DNA of 64,000 nt from Mactromeris polynyma (GCA_032209605.1 JASFXZ010000010.1:12049385-12113384); one strand, 5' to 3'; counted from the stretch's first letter, positions 25,401 to 40,400 are shown. The notes: generated by a model not told the origin, from the sequence alone. A program made the numbers and translations.

Positions 25401-28400
25401 TTTAATACACTTGCATCGACCTATTTCGCTTTTCTTTTACTTCTGTTTCAGGATGACCGGTATAAATGCAGCTTTTGCGACTTATGGAATGACAGTGCTG
25501 AGACGACAGTAAGGCATTGTATACGATATCATAAACATGAAAAAGTGTCATTTCTGCAGTTTTTAATATGTGATGGCAAAGTGAAGTTTAAATCACGTTC
25601 TTTTACTGTGTTTGGTAGGGATATAGAATGTGATCCTAACAATGTGTTTCTCAATAAACTGGTAAGCTAATTATTCCAATAGGTAAGGTGTGTTGCTCAG
25701 GGATGGCTTGCATCTCTGTCGATTCCACGACCACAATATTACTTAGTTCCAGCGTATTAACGAAAACAGATTCTCCATCATCATAGGAAAGTTTCATGGT
25801 CGTCGTTTAGTATCTGTAACACCTTTATTTAGAAACGATGACATAATATTTGATTTCGTTTAGTAATGGTGACATTTGTTGAGGCATCGATAACTTCTTT
25901 TAACACCAAATCAAAGCTTTATTTTACATCGAAAATAGATCAAGTGCACATTATTTTATATAACATGAGTATACAATTCATTAAAACTCTTGTTGTGCAT
26001 TATTCCATTGCCGTTTACAGTATATTTACTAAAATAAATGATATTTAATAATATTTCTTAAACCTCAGTTGTACAATTGTGCCAATAATTTTGTTTATCC
26101 GTATAATTTCCGAAAACATAACATTGAATACATAAGCTGGGATTACATACTGTCAAAAGTTACATTACGCAGCCAAGAAAAATCACGATCGTCTCTGGAA
26201 TTTAATTATTTTAGACTTACCATACAGCGAAATAGTCTGCATGTCCTCATTAGCGGAGAGAAGCGATTACATTTTTCGTTGCGAATCGATGACATGTCGT
26301 CGTTTAGAACTGCATCACGCATTGACATGGTTGCATACCAGAGTGTATAACAAAGTAAGGTCGCAGCTGACGTAGTTTATTTCAAGATCATTACTTCCAT
26401 TTACCATGTACAGTTTTACAAAGCATGTATGATTTGGTTTAAAGAAATTGAAACAAGTATAATTTCAAACACAACGCTCGCCTTTCTAAATGTATTTAAC
26501 ATACAATACAATCGTATAAAACATACAAAATTGGGAAATACTCATGTATTTACCGAACGTCAGACCTGAAAAATATAGCTTTATATTATTGATAATCAAT
26601 AACTTGTACTCAGTGCACTGAAAATCGATATAGCTATATAGATAGATATATGCGTACCGTAAATCGCTAATATTTCGCGTCACGTTCAGTTAGTTCATTA
26701 CGATGTCCTGGAATTATAAGCGAGATCTTTACAGTAATTACGCGTATGCAATTATACGGTTGAGTCGTGAATTAGCGACTTAGTTCAATTGGAAATATTA
26801 TATGATATTTAACACCCGCGAATAATACATATTTACAATACATGTAGCTGAATATTACCAAGTGCCATTATCAAAACCTCGATTTTACACAAGTATATTT
26901 TAAAAAGTTCTCTATGCAAACAAAATAATCTTAAACAAAACAAAGTGACTGTCTATTGTCTCTAAAGATTATTATTAATACATTTTACACAAAAAGCTAG
27001 CGGCTAGTTTGATGTGTTTTGTACCACAGTACAGAACGCAATTTGTTAGTACCGTTTGTGGAATATCAGTGTTATTGCTGTGATAACGCCAGTGATTATT
27101 TGCGGGTTCCGGGGATTCCGTAGGAAGGAAGTTGTGATTTTAAGAAAGTCGCTTCTTCATAAAATACACATGGTCATTTGCGAAAAATCCGAACAGCACT
27201 TGTATCATCTTGCATGATACCGATTGATATTGAGTTAATCCCAAAGTTTGTACTTTTTTCCTGACGCATGCATCGAAATAACAACATGTATTTTGACATA
27301 ATACATGAACACTTAATGATCAGCCATGCAAACGCGCTGTTACAATGGACAGAGTCCTAGTTGAATTATGGACAGGTAGCGATTATGTTTATATTATTTA
27401 TCACAATGCTTATCGATACTTACTCATGACGCAATTATTTAAATATTGCTTGCGTTCATATAATTACATATATGGCAATCGAAAAAGTGTATTCATGGTT
27501 CTAGTATAAACATAGTACGTGCTTGTCATTGGTTGCAATACATATGGTAACACTAATAATGTTAGTGATAATACAATACAAATAAGGGCACATAATACTT
27601 ACGAGTAACGCCTGAAATAGATAAAACAAACTTTTATAAAATTGCTTTGAATATATTTAGACATGTATGATTCCACCAGTTATATTACATTAAATTGTCA
27701 CATGACATGTTTAATAATTATAATGTTTTACTTTTGGAATGTAAGATGTTAATATATAAAAAATATTAAGCGTTGATCCTTTTTACAATAAAAAGCAAAA
27801 TCATTACCAACAATATTTTAGAATTAATAATAATATACTAGCGGAAGTAAAAATCGCACGTTCGGTTTTAGTTTCGTAACTGTTTTAAAGATGAACCAAA
27901 TCAACTGAAATTTACACGCGGTGACCTTGCTATACTGTCTCCTGTACAGTGCAGTAAATTTCGGATAAGCATTATCCCATGCGACACAGTTTTTAATCAT
28001 CCGAAAATCGCAAAAAATGTGCAACCCCGGTAGAACCACGTGGTCATGATTTGACAACCATACCAAATCAAACTTTAAAACCATTCACATCGACTCCACA
28101 AACAATCAGATCCAAACGATTAGGAGGCAAAATGGTGCGCTTATCAGAAGGTGATAGGGGTAGAGCTATTGTGCTGCTTTTACATGACTTTTCGAAACGT
28201 CATGTCGCCACGCAGTTTGGTGTGCATGACACAACGCTATCTCGCTTGCTTCAGGGCAACCGGAAGATTGGCTGACCGTCCTAGACCCGGAGGCAACGTC
28301 AAGATAGAGAAATACGTCTAATCACACCTCCGAAACATAATTAATACCGCGGTGGAGACAGCGAGAGACGTGATCGGCACTCATTGACGCCGGGTGAGTC

Positions 28401-31400
28401 CTAGACCGGTCACAAATCGGTTACGGGAGGTAGGTTTAACGCCACGACGTCCCTAAGTTGGTCTGCCACTTAAACCCTGACGGCGATAACGTCACATGCA
28501 ATGGCTGAATTCGCACGCGCCAAATTTGTTTAGGCTCGTTCAATGGCGACGTGTGTTGTTCACTGATGAATCGATGTTTACTCTTTTTAGATCAGGCAAA
28601 CAACAACGTGTGTATCGACGTCGCGGTGGGCACACGCTATTGATTAGTTTTAAGAAAAAGCGTAGGGTGTCAACCTAAAAAAAACTGTGGACACCTGGTA
28701 TAGAATTAAACTTTTCATTAAAAGTCCGTCGAAAAATGTTCAAAGCACACAAACGTTCGGTTCAAATCATTCAAACATTTCGAATATTTTACACCAAAAC
28801 CGAACTTGCGTTTTTTACTTCCGTTAGTAAACAATGAACAGTAATACTTTTTTAACTAAAATCACACGCATATATTGGCAAACAATTAATTATATCCAAT
28901 TATATCCAGTCGTTGGAAATAGATCCATAACATAGTTATCATTTACACATACATGTTTACACTGACATATGCTAAAACTTTCGTAAATAATATAGACAGT
29001 TGAAATACGTCAACCATTACATCTGACAATTCGACTTTACGGTTTAAGTTGTTTTAAACATGTTTTATTTAGATATAATCCGTTATAAGAACGTGTCTTA
29101 TATGTAGTTAGTATGCATGCGGGTTTTCATTTAAATCAAAATCGCAACTGGTGACTTCTATTCCGTAATTTATTTCTTTGTTTATTTACAGGTTTGATAT
29201 GATGGGAATCTGACTACAGAGTAATGCAATCATTTATTCACTTATCTGATTCGTAATGGAGGCATCCCGTTAAATAATATTGGCAATAGGCATTTTCTAA
29301 TTTACCGGGAATTCCGAGATTCAATTGTTTGGCTGAATATTTTATTGCTTATGCAAACATAACATTCATTGAACTACCGCACTCCTCAAACATTGTATTT
29401 AGTATGTTATTGCTTACACACTTAATACGATTTATCGTATTTTTTATCAGAACTCAGCCAATATTTGAGGTCTGTTATTGGCGTATATTGTCACATGACG
29501 TTTATGTTTGTCCAATTTGTTATTATAAACGTCTTATGTCAAGTGACATATTACAGAGATCAAAGCAGTAGATAGGAATGCTTCAATAAGAATATACTTT
29601 AATCAGGAAAGTCTGGAGATACAACTATATAAAATATACTGATAAAGGGAAGTTACACGTAATGTACGTCTGTGTATATCTAGATAACTAATATACCTAT
29701 ATATATGTGGTACAAAGTCGACACTTATTCTGTTGTAATGCTTTCTTGAATACATTATTTTGACAGCGAATGATCGTATTAAGGTTCTTAATAGCTTCTT
29801 CGCAAAAGATTACACTCAACTCGGCCTCGAACAAAAGTATTGTTTACGACTAGGTCAGCAGCACGTTGTCTAACGCTGAAATAGTTTCAAAATAAGCATA
29901 CGACAATTTGAATTTGAACTTATTTGATTAATGCTTAGATTTATAGTATTAGATGTACTTATTTCAATAACTATGATTGCTATGTAATATGATTGTGTAT
30001 ATGGTATTATGTAAATATTTCGTGTTACAATAAAATGATAATAGCGTGTGCTGAATACGTTCTCTTAATTATACATTATCAATTTGTGTTCCGTGGTTGA
30101 GGTGAATGGGGAACTTTGATAGTTATTGTACTTCAGGAAGCTTCCATTTTATATGCAGCAAATACAGGTTAAGTACTATAGTGCCAATATCGCTCATAGT
30201 TTTTCAAAGGAAATAATAAAAATGGTTACAATAGTTGTTCAAATCGTGTTTATCTATTAACAAATTCGTACATCAATGACCCTATGCTTGAAAAAATACC
30301 AACATAACAACGTAGAGCTCTCTAGTATTGACCAGACACTAACTAACCGCCGGTAATATGCTCTAGTCTGTTCGTTATTTGTACATGATGAACAGTCTCA
30401 GAAACAATTTTTACGAAATAAAACAAAATGGTTCGAATATACTCTCCATGTTACAAATTTACTATATTCAAATGACATAACTAGCTGTGCTAATTGTATC
30501 ATTATTCATTTCGTTTAACAATATCTTATATAATTGAACTAGAAATGCTGTAGATATACATTTACGACGTTATATTAGTGTTCATATATATTAGTGTACT
30601 TCGTCCAAAGTGTAGTTTACCTTAATCAACTTTATATAAGTTAAATTTACACGAAAATAACGTCAGGTCGCTGAGGTGTAGTGGTTAGCATAACGGACCG
30701 GCAATCCGTAGACCCGGGTTCATCTACCGGTAGCGCCATTGACCCATTTTTCGTGTTCCACAAACATGACTTCATTCCATTTAAATGTACCATAACTATC
30801 CCGTTTTATGTACTTCTACCTTAACGAAGCAAACGTTTCATAATTTGAATCATATTCCATGAAATAATTGATCCTTTAAAAATCGTGCATAATGGCCCAC
30901 CTTAGGCGTAGATAGAATAAACATGTAAAATGCAACAGTGACATAATTATGTGAGACTCAAACCACACACCGCATGTCGGAAGTTATTAACGAATGTGAC
31001 AATATTTAGGTTTAGTAATAAAGACAAGGTGCGACTCTTAATCTTGAAGTACCTATATATAAACTAACGTTCAGTCACTTACATACGTAAAAAGGTTACA
31101 GCAAAAATGTAAACTGCTCCCTCTATATTCTGTAGTGTCGACTCAAACTATTTTGAGCGATTTTGCGGTTATCGGAAAAGCAAAATTGTCAATACGGTAA
31201 TTAATTGAAAATGACTTCGCACACATAATTGTGAATTATTATCCAAATCGATATATCCGAGTAGATAAATTGCAACATAATTTGTAAAGTGTATTTTGGT
31301 GCCCAGTTTTCATTTATTAAAATCACATGCTATATAGATATTTTAACCAAATTAAATGCCGAGATTTAATCAGTTGGTATTCAAACAGTAGACACTGGTA

Positions 31401-34400
31401 CATCACTGCGTTTCAAACACACAGTGATCCGTCGAACAATGTGTGAACATTTGTGTAGGCATACATTGTTTGTGATTTAATTAATACGCTTTCACATTTG
31501 ATCGGACTAATCATGGAATAAAACAAGATTTCTGATCATTAGAATATTAATGATTATTTATACACTTGGATATCATATTCAATATTGGCTCACAATACAG
31601 TACAACTCTGGAAAACTGGTCTTCTCATTGAGGTGATCTAAAAACCGAGGTAAAAAAGAGCAAAACAAGAAAATTGGCTTGAAAATTGCGTCATTAATTT
31701 TGAGGTGGTCTTTAAGTGGGGTTTTACTGCATATATATATCAATAATGAACTGAGAATTATCAGGATCACATGGAACGTTGTTTGATCAAACATTATATA
31801 TATAAAATTGCATTTTTATTTACGTACACTTTTTACAAGATATTTAATTAGCACCATTATCCTGATCGGCGTGCGCTAATGTAAAAGCTAATTCTTTGAA
31901 AATGAGTAAACATGCAATTGCAATCAATTTCATGTTTTAAAAGCTACAAGTGTATGCAATTAAACACAGTACAATGCGTACTAATGATTCCACCAGTTAC
32001 ATTACATTAAAGTGTCACATAAAATGTTTAATAATGATATTGTTTTATTTTTGGAATGTAACATGTTACATTTAATAAATAAATTGAGCGTTGATCCTTT
32101 TTACAATAAACAGCAAAAACATTACCAACACTATTGTACAATTAATAATTTCACAATGAACAGTAATATTTACATGTATAAATAAAATCTCACGCGTATT
32201 TTGGCATACAGTTATATTCAATTGTATCAGTTGTTGGAAATAGATGCATCACATAGTTATCATTTACACATACATGTAAACACTGACACACGCTAACATT
32301 TTAGTACATAAATGTACACAGTTGAAATGTGTCAATCATTACATCTGACAATGCGACTCTTTAGTTTTAGTTGTTTAAAACAAGTTTTATTTAGACATAT
32401 TCCGTAATTACAGAACGTGTTCGATTATAAAGCTAGTGTGTATGCGGGTTTCAATTATAATCAAACCACAACTTGTGTCTTTTATTCCGTAATTTATTTG
32501 TTTGTATATCTACTAGTCAACATGATGGAAATTTGACGTCAGAGTATTGTCGTGTAAGAAGCATTTCAAAGTTTCAACTATATCCTTACAAGTAGACCGA
32601 ACACCATTTAGGTAAATTATTATTTGACATGTTTATATTATGTTCGTATATCCAACATGATTGGACTTCGACTGCGTTATGTTGCAATATTGGACACATG
32701 AGCTGGAAAACAAACACCTCTGCAACTTGCCGGACAACGAGTACATTAGCCACCCAAAGGACACATGAACAATTAATACAATAAAATAATGGATAGAGAT
32801 AGAACCGCATTCGACCAGTCGGTGGCAGGAACGCCTCTTTGAGTTTATAACTACCTGGTTTCAGGATGCACCTAAAGTTTGATATATCCAATCAACCCCA
32901 ATATTAAAGAAAATCCACGTGTTCAAGTATCCAACGTAAGGGACGGCTAACTAAGTAAAATGGGTGTAAGACATAAAGTCTAGTATATATATAAATAGTC
33001 CTATGAGGCCAGTCAAGTAAGTACCACATAACTTATTAGACCGAAGACCAATTGATGATACAATCATAAAATAACTAGTGTTGTCAAAGTCTTAAAACTA
33101 TTTAGGTATGCCTGAAGTAAGTCCTTGTTCCAATACATGTATGGAAGTGTAGCTTTGTTTAACTTAAGTATATACTTCAAAATCAAAACAGCTATAACGT
33201 AATAATGACATACAAATGTATCAACAAATAAACATAATTTTGTTTGAATATAACAGAATCATTGGTTTTATGTCATGTAATACACATTCCTTCTAACCCA
33301 TGTTTATCAGGCGCGCTATTTCTACTGTTTTTCCTGCTTTCAAATTTGTGTTTCATTTGACGTTTCCAATTTTATAGGAATGTGTGTGTTGGTGAATTGT
33401 TTAGATCCTGTTTTACGGGCACCTCTACAACATTTCATGGGGCATTTATATTTGCAGGCGTTCCGCGACTTTAGAGTGTTAACTTATGTCACAATCTACA
33501 TGTAGTTGGTAAAATGTCTTTCCGTACACAAAGTAAGTAATGACCTGTGTATAAACCCTATAATACCACATCTTATCATAATTATTCAAAGTACTAAAAC
33601 ACCTGTTGTAAAACCTCGTGAATAAATTATAAATAAAATAATTATTTTTAATACATTTTACACAAAAAGCTAGCGGCTAGTTTGATGTGGTTTGTACCAC
33701 AGTACAGAACGCAATGTGTTAGTACTGTTTGTGGAATATCAGTGTTATTGCTGTGATAACGCCAGTGATTATTTGCGGGTTCCGGGATTCCGTAGGAAGG
33801 TAGTTGTGATTTTAAGAAAGTTGCTATTCCATAAAATACACATGGTCATTTGCGAAAATTCCGAACAGCACTTGTATCATCTTGCATGATACCGATTGAT
33901 ATTGAGTTAATCCCAAAGTTTGTACTTTTTTCCTGACGCATGCATCGAAATAACAACATGAATTTTGACATAATACATGAACACTTAATGATCAGCCATG
34001 CAAACGCGCTGTTACAATGGACAGAGTCCTAGTTGAATTATGGACAGGTAGCGATTATGTTTATATTATTTATCTCAATGCCTATCGATACTTACTCATG
34101 ACGCAATTATTTAAATATTGCTTGCGTTCAAATAATTACATATATGGCAATCGAAAAAGTGTATTAATGGTTCTAGTATAAACATAGTACGTGCGTGTCA
34201 TTGGTTGCAATACATATGGTAACACTAATAATGTTAGTGATAATAGAATACAAATAAGGGCACATAATACTTACGAGTAACCCCTGAAATAGAAAAAACA
34301 AACTTTTATAAAATTGCTTTGAATATATTTAGACATGTATGATTCCACCAGTTATATTACATTAAATTGTCACATGACATGTTTAATAATTATAATGTTT

Positions 34401-37400
34401 TACTTTTGGAATGTAACATGTTAATATATAAAAAATATTAAGCGTTGATCCTTTTTACAATAAAAAACAAAATCATTACCAACAATATTTTAGAATTAAT
34501 AATAATATACTAGCGGAAGTAAAAATCGCACGTTCGGTTTTAGTTTCGTAACTTTTTTAAAGATGAACCAAATTAACTGAAATTTACACGCGGTGACCTT
34601 GCTATACTGTCTCCTGTACAGTGCAGTAAATTTCGGATAAGCATTATCCCATGCTACACAGTTTTTAATCATCCGAAAATCGCAAAAAAATGTGCAGCCC
34701 GGGTAGAACCACATGGTAATGATTTGACAACCATACCAAATCAAACTTTAAAACCATCACATCGACTGCACAAATAATCAGATCCAAACGATTAGGAGGC
34801 AAAATGGTGCGCTTATCAGAAGGTGATAGGGGTAGAGCTATTGGGCTGCTTTTACATGACTTTTCGAAACGTCATGTCGCCACGCAGTTTAGGGTGCATG
34901 AAACAACGCTATCTCGCTTGCTTCAGTGCCCCACGGCAACCGGAAGATTGGCTGACCGTCCTAGATCCGGAGGCAACGTCAAGATAGAGAAATACGTCTA
35001 ATCACACCTCCGAAACATAATTAATACCGCGGTGGAGACAGCGAGAGACGTGATTAGCACTCATTGACGCCGGGTGAGTCCTAGGCCGGTCACAATTCGG
35101 TTACGGGAGGTAGGTTTAACACCACGACGTCCCTAAGTTGATCCGCCACTTAAACTCTGACGGCGATAACGTCACATGCAATGGCTGAATTCGCACGCGC
35201 CAAATTTGTTTAGGCTCGTTCAATGGCGACGTGTGTTGTTCACTGATGAATCGATGTTAACTCTTTTTAGATCAGACAAACAACAACGTGTGTATCGACG
35301 TCGCGGTGGGCACACGCTATTGATCAGATTTAAGAAATAGCGTAGGGTGTCTACCTAAAAAAACTGTGGACACCTGGTAAAAAATAAACTTTTCATTTAA
35401 AGTCCGTCGAAAAATGTTCAAAGCACACAAACGTTAAAACATTAGGTTCAAATCATTCAAACATTTCGAATATTTTACACCAAAACCGAAATTGCGTTTT
35501 TTATTTTCGTTAGTAAACAATGAACAGTAATACTTTTTTTAACTAAAATCACACGCATATATTGGCAAACAATTAATTATATCCAATTATATCCAGTCGT
35601 TGGAAATAGATCCATAACATAGTTATCATTTACACATACATGTTAACACTGACATACGCTAAAACTTTCGTAAATAATATAGACAGTTGAAATACGTCAA
35701 CCATTACATCTGACAATCCGACTTTACGGTTTAAGTTGTTTTAAACATGTTTTATTTAGATATAATCCGTTATAATAGAACGTGTCTTATATGTAGTTAG
35801 TATGCATGCGGGTTTTCATTTAAATCAAAATCGCAACTGGTGACTTCTATTCCGTAATTTATTTCTTTGTATATTTACAGGTTTGATATGATGAGCATCT
35901 GACGACAGAGTAATGCAATCATTTATTCACTTATCTGATTCGTAATGGAGGCATCCCGTTAAAAAATATTGGCAATAGGCATTTTCTAATTTACCGGGAA
36001 TTCCGAGATTCAATTGTTTGGCTGAATATTTTATTGCTTATGCAAACATAACACTGTGTCTTACATTCATTGAACTACCGCACACCTCAAACATTGTATT
36101 TAGTGTGTTATTGCTTACACAATTAACACGATTTATCGTATTTTTATCATTAACTCAGCCAATATTTGAGGTCTGTTATTGGCGTATATTGTCACATGAC
36201 GTTTATGTTTGTCCAATTTGTTATTATAAACGTCTTATGTCAAGTGATAATATTATAGAGATCAAAGCAGTACATAGGAATGCTTCAATAAGAATATACT
36301 TTAATCAGGAAAGTCTGGAGACACAAATATATAAAATATACTGATAAAGGGAAGTAACGCGTAATGTACGTCTGTGTATATCTAGATAACTATTATACCT
36401 ATATATATGTGGTACAAAGTCGACACTTATTCTGTTGTTATGCTTTCTTGAATACATTATTTTGACAGCGAATGATCGTATTAAGGTTCTTAATAGCTTG
36501 TTCGCAAAAGATTACAGTCAACTCGGCCTCGAACAATAGTATTGTTTACGACTAGGTCAGCAGCACGTTGTCTAACGCTGAAATAGTTTCAAAACAAGCA
36601 TACGACAATTATCAAGGAATTTATTGAATTTGAACTTATTTGATTAATGCTTAGATTTATAGTATTGGGTGTACTTATTTCAATAACTATGATTGCTATG
36701 TAATATGATTGTGTTTATGGTATTATGTAAATATTTCGTGTTACAATAAAATGATGATAGCGTGTGCTGAATACGTTCTCTTAATTATGCATTATCAATT
36801 TGTGTTCCGTGTTTGAGGTGAATGGGGAACTTTGATAGTTTTTGTACTTCAGGAAGTTCCATTTTATGTGCAGCAAATACAGGTTAAGTACTATAGTACC
36901 AATATCGCTCATAGTTTTTCAAAGGAAATAATAAAAATGGTAACAATAGTTGTTCAAATTGTGTTTATCTATTAACAAATTCGTACATCAATGACCCTAT
37001 GCTTCAAAAAATACCAACATAACAACGTATAGCTCTCTAGTATTGACCAGACACTAACTGACCGCCGGTTAATATGCTCTAGTCTGTTCGTTATTTGTAC
37101 ATGATGAACAGAATCAGAAACAAAGTATCGTGGATGGACTCACACAATACAATTTTAGGTTCGAATATACTCTCCATGTTACATATTTACTATATTCCAA
37201 TTACATAACTAGCTGTGCTAATTGTATCATTATTCATTTCATTTAACAATGTCTTATATAATTGAACTGGAAATGCTGTAGATATACATTTACGACGTTA
37301 TATTAGTGTTCAAATATATTAGTGTACTTCGTCCAAAGTGTAGTTTACCTTAATCAACTTTATGATAAGTTAAATTTACACGAAAATAACGTCAGGTCGC

Positions 37401-40400
37401 TGAGGTGTAGTGGTTAGCATAACGGACCGGCAATCCGTAGACCCGGGTTCGACTCCCGGTAGCGCCATTGACCGATTTTTCGTGTTACACAAACATAACT
37501 TTATTTCATGTACTATAACTATCCCGTTTTATGTACTTCTACCTTAACAAAGCAAACGTTTCATAATTAGAATCATATTCCATGAAATAATTGATCCTTT
37601 AAAAGTCGTGCATAATGGCCCAACTTAGGCGTAGATAGAATAAACATGTAAAATGCAACAGTGACATAATTATGTGAGACTCAAACCACACACCGCATGT
37701 CGGAAGTTGTTAACGAATGTGACAATATTTAGGTTTAGTAATAAAGACAAGGTGCCACTCTTAATCTTGAAGTACCTATATATAAACTAATGTTCAGTCA
37801 CTTACATACGTAAACAGGTTACAGCAAAAATGTCAACTGCTCCCTCTATATTCTGTAGTGTCGACTCAAACTATTTTGAGCGATTTTGCGGTTATCGGAA
37901 AAGCAAAATTGTATTACACGATGGCAGAAGTTAGTATCGAATGTGACAATAGTTACGCTTAGTAATAAAGACAATGTGTCATATTTAATCTGTAATTATC
38001 ATACATATAATATAAGTTGACGTTCAGTCTCTGAAATTAATTTACGAATATGAACAGAATAGTCATGTGTGCCATGTTAATACACATTATACTGTACATA
38101 TTACAATTTAACATTTAACTTGTATTAGATATCGTATACCATTGTAAGGTTATCAACATTCGGTTAATTTACCTGGTTATTAATCATCAGTTACATGTAC
38201 GTATTAGAGGACTAAACACAAATACTACTTAAAAGAATACGGAAAAGACACAAGCATTGTGTCACGACGATGTTCGAATGGAAACATAACATATAGACAA
38301 AAGAGACCGGACATAACAATCATTTCGTGAAGTCATAAAGGCAACCTATACAATGTTACATTGTACAATAACATTGATGCGATATGATATATACTTGCGG
38401 TCTTTGTATGGTTTTGAACGCTTTTTCCCGATTTCAATTATTGAAAAAATATTAATAACTTAGCTGATCATTCTATGTTAGGACATGCAATTATGTTTGT
38501 ACTAACGATAGAGCGCCACACCTTGCTTTGGAACAGTCTCAGTAGAAGCAAGTCACATATATCGATCTTACCTTTCCTGAATACACCTTGTGGAATTATT
38601 AACTGATTACAAAACCGAGTATGTCTACGTCTACATATTGACAAGAAAGAATATGCAATGTTATTAAATGATATACTACCATACTCGCTATCGCATGCTC
38701 AAGTTTGTTTAATTTCTTATATGGTAGGCAAACTATTTTATCTGATACTTACCTGTTCGTCCGAAACTATGTTCGCAATTTTGCATATAATGTGTTATTT
38801 GACAAGTAAATATAATGCCTGACAATCAGCATTGTGTGTGTTTGTTCAGTATGCATTAACACACGTGGTTAAATAGAATAAAGTGCACGAAACCATATAC
38901 ATACCAATTATACGGAATTACTCTGAAATAGAAAAATTGTTCACTGTAAAAAATCACTTTTTAAATATCAATATGTTTATTATAGAACGTTTGTTTCATT
39001 TGTTTGTATTGCATTGCATTTATATTATCTCGCAATACAAATTGTTATTTGCTAGAATGGTAAAAATGCCTTTTCACTACCATATGTTGTTTATGATTTG
39101 TTATAATACAACGAACTTGATATTTATCAATACGACAAGAATAACCATGGTTTTCAGAATAGAAGTGCACAATCGTATTATTTAATAATATATATTTTAT
39201 CGATTATGGTGTCATGGAATATCGAAGATTTAGAGATGTTTATAATGCAATTCATGAGTGTACTTTACTGTATAGGTCGAACATTGCGAAGCAAAAACAA
39301 AATGCATACATCATGAAATGAGAAGTGGTAAATTCATATTGCTTCACATGACTTAATTAATAATGCACGACACGAGTTTGTTTTTATTTTCATTTGTTAC
39401 GAATTAACAAGAAGAGCATACGAATGATAAATAAATACGCAAATGTACAACTACATAAACATAGCTGCATTGAACTGGGAAATGAAAACTAAAAAGTAAG
39501 GACACATATTGTATATTCAATTAATGCTTATACATATATACAGTATAAACTATTGGAATACATTTTGAAATCACTAATCTGTGTACAATAATTGTACTCT
39601 AAATAAAGCAGGTTATTTGTCACATCGTTACATATCTGCGACTTGTTCACAAATCTGTGCATCTCTAGTTACATATCAAGCATTGTTAGTATTTTATTTC
39701 TATCTCCAATGTTCATTTCCAGATCAAAATATGTAGCTTTAATAATACTACACAATTCACCACGATATATTTGGCAAAACATCATTATTCATTTCTCTAA
39801 ATGTACGTGGTTCGATATTTATCGGTTCGGTAATTGATTCAAAACGACAAAACATGTTATTATGATTAGTTACATTATATGTAGTATGCATCAGCGTTTT
39901 ATAGGATAATAAATGAAGAAATCGAACTGCAATCTTATAAACAAACACTAGTGGTATAATCCCTTTATTTAATCTTGTAAATGAAAGTAGCATTTTTACA
40001 CCGGTGATATAAAGAATGTATATTACTTCACACTTACTGGTATAGTTCTATTACGCCTGGAGTTATGTTACTGCTGCTGTCAACAGTGAACAATAACTTC
40101 CTGTCAAATGCCTGTCTCAACAAACTCAGGATAGCACTTCCTTCGTTATCATTACATAGATAACCCTTCCTGGTGATACCGGTATACGAATTACCTGGGT
40201 TGCAATTTAGTTTCTGTAACAAACATTAGAAAGTGTTCGAGTAGAATCAACCTCATTGAGACCACATGGTCTCCCGACGCAGAACCATGATGTACAAGCT
40301 AATAATGATCAGTCGTTATGGTAGGGATATACTGTACAACAATTAGATATGAGCAAAAAGGAGAGTATTCCGTCAACTGTTTAGTATGGCATTGTTTTAT

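Larger units (their letters stand above)
26971..31190. repeat. Segmental tandem duplication, copy 1 (about 4.2 kb)
   Basis: Colinear with 33641-37911 from AATACATTTTACACAAAAAG to GGTTATCGGAAAAGCAAAAT, with only scattered substitutions and small indels. The repeat distance is about 6.67 kb. It contains microexon b, a Tc1-like element and a tRNA-like gene. Confidence 0.95.
33641..37911. repeat. Segmental tandem duplication, copy 2
   Basis: Second copy of the 4.2-kb unit, containing microexon a, the Tc1-like element and the intact tRNA-like gene. A 65-codon frame at 33692-33889 is shifted in copy 1, so it is not conserved coding sequence. Confidence 0.95.

Noticed and set aside
29329..29571. 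Frame conserved in both segmental copies (also 36018-36344)
   Set aside because: The duplication is so recent that an open frame in both copies carries little weight. The sequences differ by indels and have no domain.
33692..33889. 65-residue frame VLVLFVEYQCYCC..., with several cysteines
   Set aside because: Frameshifted in the sister copy near 27110 and no recognised domain. Possibly an old coding remnant but unsupported.
38883..39185. 100-residue plus-strand frame
   Set aside because: Very AT-rich, hydrophobic by composition, no domain, in an intron of the opposite strand.
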